From SLQH01 sp964612995 (GTDB lineage Bacteria; Planctomycetota; UBA11346): 16,607 nucleotides of DNA. The translations under genes and the position numbers were made by a program. Shown here one piece after another: positions 15,756-16,607 of the stretch; positions within the stretch are counted from its first letter, which is position 1, and each line of letters begins with the position of its first letter. The DNA lies in contig CAZTGE010000092.1 in the NCBI GenBank assembly GCA_964612995.1, positions 1 to 16,607 of the forward strand, in the 5' to 3' direction. The notes beneath the pieces were generated by a model. It did not search any database. It saw only the letters and a list, made by a program, of their open reading frames with translations, and had not been told where the DNA came from.

Positions 15756-16117
15756 GGCTCCTCCTGATCGCAGCGGTGAACCGGAGTCGCGCGCCGCGGC
15801 GGGCGAGTGTGTCCGAACGCGCCCACGCGGCAACGCCCGGGCGGGCTCGGCACACAGGGCGACTCAAAGCTCGCCCCGGGAGCGCCGATCACCAGGTCGG
15901 CATGCCTTGCGTCGCCTCCACCTGCGTCAAACCGCCCGACTCTCTTCGGTGCTTGGGCCGTAGGGATGCAGGTGGAGGCGAGGCATGGCCCTCATGTGCG
16001 AGCTTTGAGTCGCCCTGGCTCGGCGCACGTCTCACTGAGCTGCCAGGCGCGGAGCCGCTTCGACCTTGCTCCCGACACGCTGCAATCGACGGTGGGTTGT
16101 CGATCTGAGGAGGAGTC
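15756..16117. other. Divergent intergenic region, asnS / lipoprotein
   Basis: No gene or tRNA is seen in these 362 bp. The region holds both ribosome binding sites at its ends and the palindromic element at 15856-16016. Promoters for both genes should lie here, but none is clear by eye. Confidence 0.5.
15856..16016. repeat. 161-bp palindromic element with nested inverted repeats
   Basis: The outer arms are 18-bp perfect inverted copies, AGGGCGACTCAAAGCTCG at 15856-15873 and its reverse complement at 15999-16016. Inside lies a second perfect 12-bp pair, GCCTCCACCTGC at 15914-15925 with its complement at 15968-15979, and CATGCC (15901-15906) with GGCATG (15982-15987). The two halves differ by indels, so the hairpin is asymmetric. 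It shares no obvious sequence with the element at 104-286. It is probably a dispersed intergenic repeat or a small non-autonomous mobile element; a structured RNA is possible. Confidence 0.7.
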
Positions 16118-16543
16118 ATGGTCCGCAATCCGGCATCGCCCATCGTCCTGGCCGTTCTGCTGTTCTCCCTCGCCGCCTGCGGTGGAGGCGATCGCCGATC
16201 GGCGCAGTCCGCCATGACCGACGCCGAAGCGACCGCGGCGAGCGAACAGACCCCGACCGAGGAACCAGAGCCGGTCGAGCAGATGGACCCCGAGAAGGCA
16301 CGCGAACTCGCCCTGCTCGAGGCCAAGATCCTCGTCGCCCCGAACGCGCGCTACACCATCGCAGGTGAAGACGCCACCTTCGCCGAGCTCGAAGCGCACA
16401 TCGCCCGATTCGCGGCGATCAACCGTTTCGCGACCCTCACCGTGCACATCCCGCCACAGATCGACATCGTCGATACCAGCCGCTTCTTGGGGCTGGTCGA
16501 ACGCTACCGTCTGACCAACGTCCGCATCACTCGCGCCCCCTGA
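16118..16543 (+). CDS. Small lipoprotein, possible ExbD/TolR-like periplasmic fold
   Basis: The 141-residue product has a lipoprotein signal: a hydrophobic stretch VLAVLLFSLAAC with lipobox LAAC and Cys21 as the lipidation site, followed by GGG. Residues about 30-60 form an acidic, Glu/Pro/Ala-rich linker (TPTEEPEPVEQ). The folded part (about 65-141) alternates strands and helices (ARYTIAGEDATFAELEAHIA, then ATLTVHIPPQIDIVDTSRFL and NVRITRAP), which recalls the periplasmic domain of ExbD/TolR proteins. That resemblance is by eye and weak. The start is well fixed by GAGGAGGAGTC before the ATG. Function unknown. Confidence 0.8.
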   Translation: MVRNPASPIVLAVLLFSLAACGGGDRRSAQSAMTDAEATAASEQTPTEEPEPVEQMDPEKARELALLEAKILVAPNARYTIAGEDATFAELEAHIARFAAINRFATLTVHIPPQIDIVDTSRFLGLVERYRLTNVRITRAP

Positions 16544-16558
16544 GGCTTTCTTTTTGCA

Positions 16559-16591
16559 GAGGGGGCGCTGCCCCCTCGCGCCTTCGGCGCG
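16559..16591. repeat. Two tandem GC hairpins after the lipoprotein gene
   Basis: First hairpin: GAGGGGGC, loop GCT, GCCCCCTC (16559-16577, 8-bp stem). Second: CGCGCC, loop TTC, GGCGCG (16577-16591, 6-bp stem), sharing one base with the first. A T-rich run (CTTTCTTTTT) lies before rather than after the hairpins, so a classical intrinsic terminator on the plus strand is not supported. The pair looks like a REP-type intergenic repeat and may still act as a transcript end or 3' stabiliser. Confidence 0.55.
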
Positions 16592-16607
16592 TTCCGGCGT
16601 CCTCGCT

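Noticed and set aside
16559..16591. Rho-independent terminator for the lipoprotein gene
   Set aside because: The T-rich tract precedes the hairpins and none follows, so the classical hairpin-then-U-tract order is absent.

Overview
The window is GC-rich bacterial DNA from a flagellated, two-membrane organism. Evidence: a flgF-flgG-flgA rod/P-ring cluster, a lipobox lipoprotein and several signal peptides. The flagellar genes together with a full MoxR/DUF58/Bat operon and PIG-type Ig repeats would suit a Planctomycetota-Verrucomicrobiota-Lentisphaerota-type lineage, but no feature here fixes the phylum. TGA is used as an ordinary stop by most genes, so the code is standard.

Layout. 1-103 has no gene, only a 22-bp palindrome. 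104-286 is a 183-bp imperfect palindromic element whose right end supplies the stop codon of flgA. 283-2791 (minus) holds flgF, flgG and flgA in that transcription order. 2792-3002 is the flgF leader, with a 19-bp inverted repeat. 3003-4262 (minus) is an exported protein of unknown function. Its frame is broken by one TGA at 3159-3161 and then continues for 51 convincing codons; a small hairpin of bacterial SECIS type follows the TGA, so I propose it as a candidate selenoprotein. Diverging from it at 4439 (plus) is an exported hemerythrin-like protein that appears to start at ATA. 5208-14397 (plus) is one tightly packed operon: MoxR ATPase, DUF58 protein, a membrane protein with BatD-like layout, two vWA membrane proteins (BatA, BatB), a TPR/PIG/collagen-like BatC-type protein containing a 100-N assembly gap, BatD, and a TPR/SH3 BatE-like protein. 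asnS (minus, 14385-15755) converges on the operon and overlaps its last gene by 13 bp. 15756-16117 contains a second palindromic element (15856-16016). 16118-16543 (plus) is a small lipoprotein, followed by two tandem GC hairpins at the window end.

How it fits together. The MoxR-vWA-Bat genes probably act as one envelope machine: a cytoplasmic AAA+ ATPase, a DUF58 adaptor, two membrane-anchored metal-binding vWA proteins and several periplasmic TPR or beta-sandwich proteins. Bat operons were first linked to aerotolerance, but their biochemical role is unsettled. The exported hemerythrin (a diiron, O2/NO-type fold) just upstream and the candidate selenoprotein diverging from it make a redox or oxygen-related theme plausible; this is inference from gene order.

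Most worth a second look: the in-frame TGA with SECIS-like hairpin, the two long palindromic elements, the collagen-like GEQ tract and misframed gap in BatC, and the ATA start.
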